Positions 5,947 to 7,073 of a stretch of DNA of 7,073 nucleotides are shown one piece after another. The stretch's first letter is position 1; each line of letters opens with the position of its first letter. The notes beneath the pieces were generated by a model. The model was not told the DNA's origin. It did no database searches and saw only the letters and a list, made by a program, of their open reading frames with translations. Location of the stretch: contig CBETVX010000088.1 in the NCBI GenBank assembly GCA_965539935.1, positions 1 to 7,073 of the forward strand, given 5' to 3'. The DNA is from CBETVX01 sp965539935 (GTDB taxonomy: Bacteria; Bacillota; Clostridia; Peptostreptococcales; Caminicellaceae). Position numbers and translations under genes: made by a program.

Positions 5947-6343
5947 TTATTCATCTCCAAGGGTAAACTCATTTCTAAATAATTTTTTTAGTAATAATCT
6001 GTAGATTTTTCACCTTAATAGGTCAAGGTCTATCTAATAAAATAGTTCTATACTATTGTCATAAACCCTTTGTTTTTATCTCCATCTTTCTTCTGCCATA
6101 CCTATACTCATCCAATTCAATACTAAAAATTACAACAAACGACTTTTTACTATTTTAAGATTTAGTTTTTAAAGTAAATTTATCTCCTATAAAATTATAC
6201 CTCAATCTTATCTGTAGTTCATTATCATTAATGATTCTAACAGAAAATGACCCCAATAAGATTTTCTAACCTTATTAGAACCATGACTTTTTACAGAACT
6301 TTTCTGATTTGATAGAGCTTTTTAAAACCAAAGGTCCTTTAGT
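5947..6343 (-). pseudogene. multiply broken gene upstream of the membrane protein
   Basis: Reading the minus strand and allowing frame changes gives a coherent protein of about 130 residues. It runs KGPLVLKSSIKSEKFCKKSW, then SNKVRKSYWG in another frame, then SFSVRIINDNELQIRLRYNF and IGDKFTLKTKS. A TAA (6155-6157) follows. The same frame then carries on with NSKKSFVVIFSIELDEYRYG and RRKMEIKTKG to a TGA (6059-6061). A further shift gives YDNSIELFY-stop-IDLDLLR-stop-KIYRLLLKKLFRNEFTLGDE, ending at the TAA (5947-5949) that abuts the next gene's ATG. At least three frameshifts and three internal stops make this an old pseudogene. The longest piece with a possible TTG start (6254-6256) would be 33 residues. 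I recognise no family. Confidence 0.55.
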
Positions 6344-6368
6344 CTATAAAATAGCAATCAAAATTTCA

Positions 6369-6464
6369 ATTTCAAATCCTCATAGGTAGACTATGAAGTG
6401 TAAATCTTCCTAATTCTGCTACTGTAGATGATTTGTTTCAATCCCTTATAGGTAGACTATAAAC
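6369..6464 (-). CRISPR. minimal relict CRISPR array, type I-B-like repeat, one spacer
   Basis: Two 30-bp repeats flank one 36-bp spacer (6399-6434). The repeat at 6435-6464 starts GTTT and ends AAAC on the plus strand. Read on the minus strand it ends GGGATTGAAAC, giving the 8-nt ATTGAAAC handle known from type I-B arrays. The repeat at 6369-6398 matches it at 24 of 30 positions; its differences cluster at the two ends, with one in the middle, as is usual for the decayed leader-distal repeat. This sets transcription on the minus strand with the leader above 6464. Repeat and spacer lengths fit type I-B. No cas gene lies in the window, and the leader side is occupied by the element at 6490-6911 after only 25 bp. 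Confidence 0.78.
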
Positions 6465-6489
6465 TAATTTCACCTTTGAAAATACTACT
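6465..6489 (-). repeat. CRISPR leader edge, repeated at 223-243
   Basis: This short stretch joins the first CRISPR repeat to the inverted-repeat element. Positions 6467-6487 match 223-243 at 20 of 21 bases, and the adjoining 8 bases also match across a 7-bp gap. By position it is the repeat-proximal leader, the part normally needed for spacer acquisition. Confidence 0.5.
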
Positions 6490-6911
6490 GAGCACATAAA
6501 ATAAAGTCGTACTAATCCCAAATCCCCCTCACCACATCTAGCTTCAACCCACTTTTCCATATTTTATCAATATAATAAAGTCGTGATAAAAAAGGGGCAT
6601 GGGCTATGGAAGATAAGGATCAAGAATTTGGTCCATTTTCGACTTTTTCATTTAATCATTCTATTTAAAATTCTATTTATTAATAGTATCTGTACGCCTT
6701 TAAAATCAAGTCATTCAGTGGTTTTTATCTGTTTATTTTTCTATATTATTTTCTATTTTTTGTTTTCCCCTATATCGCAAGAATTACTTTTAATACAAAA
6801 AAGCCATGGAATTTTAGGCATTTTTAGCCCAAAATCACATGACTTTTATTACGAGTTTATTCTCTTCAGTATGACTTTATTATTTTTAGTACGAGTTTAT
6901 TTTATTAGCTC
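6490..6911. mobile_element. 422-bp inverted-repeat element (MITE-like or gutted IS)
   Basis: The first 26 bp (6490-6515) and the complement of the last 26 bp (6886-6911) agree at 23 positions; both start GAGC and contain ATAAAATAAA and TCGTACTAA. Shorter versions of the inner motif AATAAAGTCGT lie in direct orientation at 6500-6510 and 6574-6584, and in inverted orientation near the right end (6839-6850, 6851-6861, 6871-6881, 6891-6901). That pattern would suit transposase-binding sites. A hairpin sits at 6799-6847. No transposase is encoded: the one long plus-strand frame inside is T-rich low-complexity sequence without a ribosome site. I found no clear target-site duplication. The stretch 6516-6553 is richer in C than its surroundings. 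A non-autonomous element is the best reading; the family is unknown. Confidence 0.55.
6799..6847. repeat. strong imperfect hairpin inside the element
   Basis: Arms 6799-6819 and 6827-6847 pair at 17 of 21 positions around a 7-nt loop (ATTTTTA); both arm feet are A/T runs. A degenerate second copy is at 5318-5364. As RNA, either strand could fold. T's follow the plus-strand arm only weakly (TTTTATTA), so termination is possible but unproven. Confidence 0.65.
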
Positions 6912-7073
6912 ATAGATAGGTTTATGGTATGCAAAGATATATAGGATATAGTCTGTTCAAAATCATCTTTATATTCGGAAACACTTAGTTAAAATTTTTT
7001 TCTTCTATTAGTAGTTCTTTTCTATTTCCTATATATGTATCAAATAAAAATAATAATGTTAAAGCATATAAAA
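6905..7073 (-). pseudogene. 3' fragment of an unidentified gene, frameshifted and ending in the element
   Basis: From the window edge, a minus-strand frame reads LYALTLLFLFDTYIGNRKEL, then LIEEKNFN, to a TAA (6985-6987). The next frame is open from 6988 and carries on as SVSEYKDDFEQTISYISLHT, then INLSMS, ending at a TAA (6905-6907) that lies inside the right inverted repeat. Both stretches look like protein and meet at one point, so a single indel near 6985-6991 probably split the gene. The true C-terminus may have been removed by the element. I recognise no family. Confidence 0.4.

Noticed and set aside
6036..6057. Similarity of CTAATAAAATAG...ATACTA to the 26-bp inverted repeat
   Set aside because: About 16 of 22 matches with a run of six consecutive mismatches, in AT-rich sequence inside the broken gene; within chance.
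6336..6351. Possible third CRISPR repeat (CTTTAGTCTATAAAA resembles half of the repeat)
   Set aside because: Only half a repeat is similar, and the distance to the next repeat would be about 17 nt rather than about 36; it also lies at the start of the broken gene.
6438..6560. 40-codon minus-strand frame starting MEKWVEARCGEGD
   Set aside because: It has no ribosome site and crosses the left inverted repeat, the leader edge and the CRISPR repeat, so a chance frame is more likely than a gene.
6583..6915. 110-codon plus-strand open frame inside the inverted-repeat element
   Set aside because: No ribosome site, start only by a GTG within the AATAAAGTCGTGA motif, and T-rich hydrophobic low-complexity sequence that reads through the hairpin and right inverted repeat; on the opposite strand to every gene in the window.

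Overview
The window is very AT-rich. It has strong GGAGG-type ribosome sites, TTG starts used alongside ATG, a LicT/BglG-type RNA antiterminator site, and a CRISPR repeat with the ATTGAAAC handle typical of type I-B arrays. Together these point to a low-GC Firmicute, most likely a Clostridium or close relative. All recognisable genes lie on the minus strand, so the operons read from high to low coordinates.

Layout, in the direction of transcription. (1) 6905-7073 holds a broken C-terminal gene fragment that runs off the window. (2) 6490-6911 is a 422-bp stretch bounded by 26-bp inverted repeats (23/26 matching), with a strong imperfect hairpin near its right end; it looks like a MITE or a gutted insertion sequence. 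(3) 6369-6464 is a minimal CRISPR array of one canonical repeat, one 36-nt spacer and one decayed terminal repeat. No cas gene is visible, and the inverted-repeat element sits 25 bp from the first repeat, where the leader should be. (4) 5947-6343 is a multiply broken gene that abuts an intact membrane-anchored protein gene (5437-5946). (5) 5247-5436 is non-coding and carries a second, shorter copy of the hairpin-plus-end repeat. (6) 4803-5246, 4258-4689, 3604-4224 (DUF3885) and 3032-3568 are four small genes in a row, the last three with roughly 35-bp gaps. The last one is cut short by an in-frame TAG; its reading frame then continues for 28 more codons. (7) 2330-2842 encodes a membrane-anchored protein. 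(8) 1561-2202 is the wreck of a beta-glucoside PTS operon: promoter, RAT antiterminator and leader terminator look intact, but the start of the PTS IIB domain is fused to the last quarter of a LicT/BglG antiterminator. (9) 857-1408 is a CPCC cysteine-rich protein, followed by two more broken genes (334-780 and, more doubtfully, 16-330).

Most intact genes are short soluble or single-pass membrane proteins with no catalytic motif I can identify. Families such as DUF3885 and CPCC proteins often occur in immunity-gene clusters beside polymorphic toxins. My inference is that this is a decaying store of orphan immunity-like genes with mobile-element scars. No toxin is present in the window, so this stays a hypothesis. 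The clearest direct observations are the collapsed bgl operon with its switch left intact, the relict CRISPR array with an apparent insertion in its leader, the shared hairpin/inverted-repeat element, and the number of single-lesion pseudogenes.
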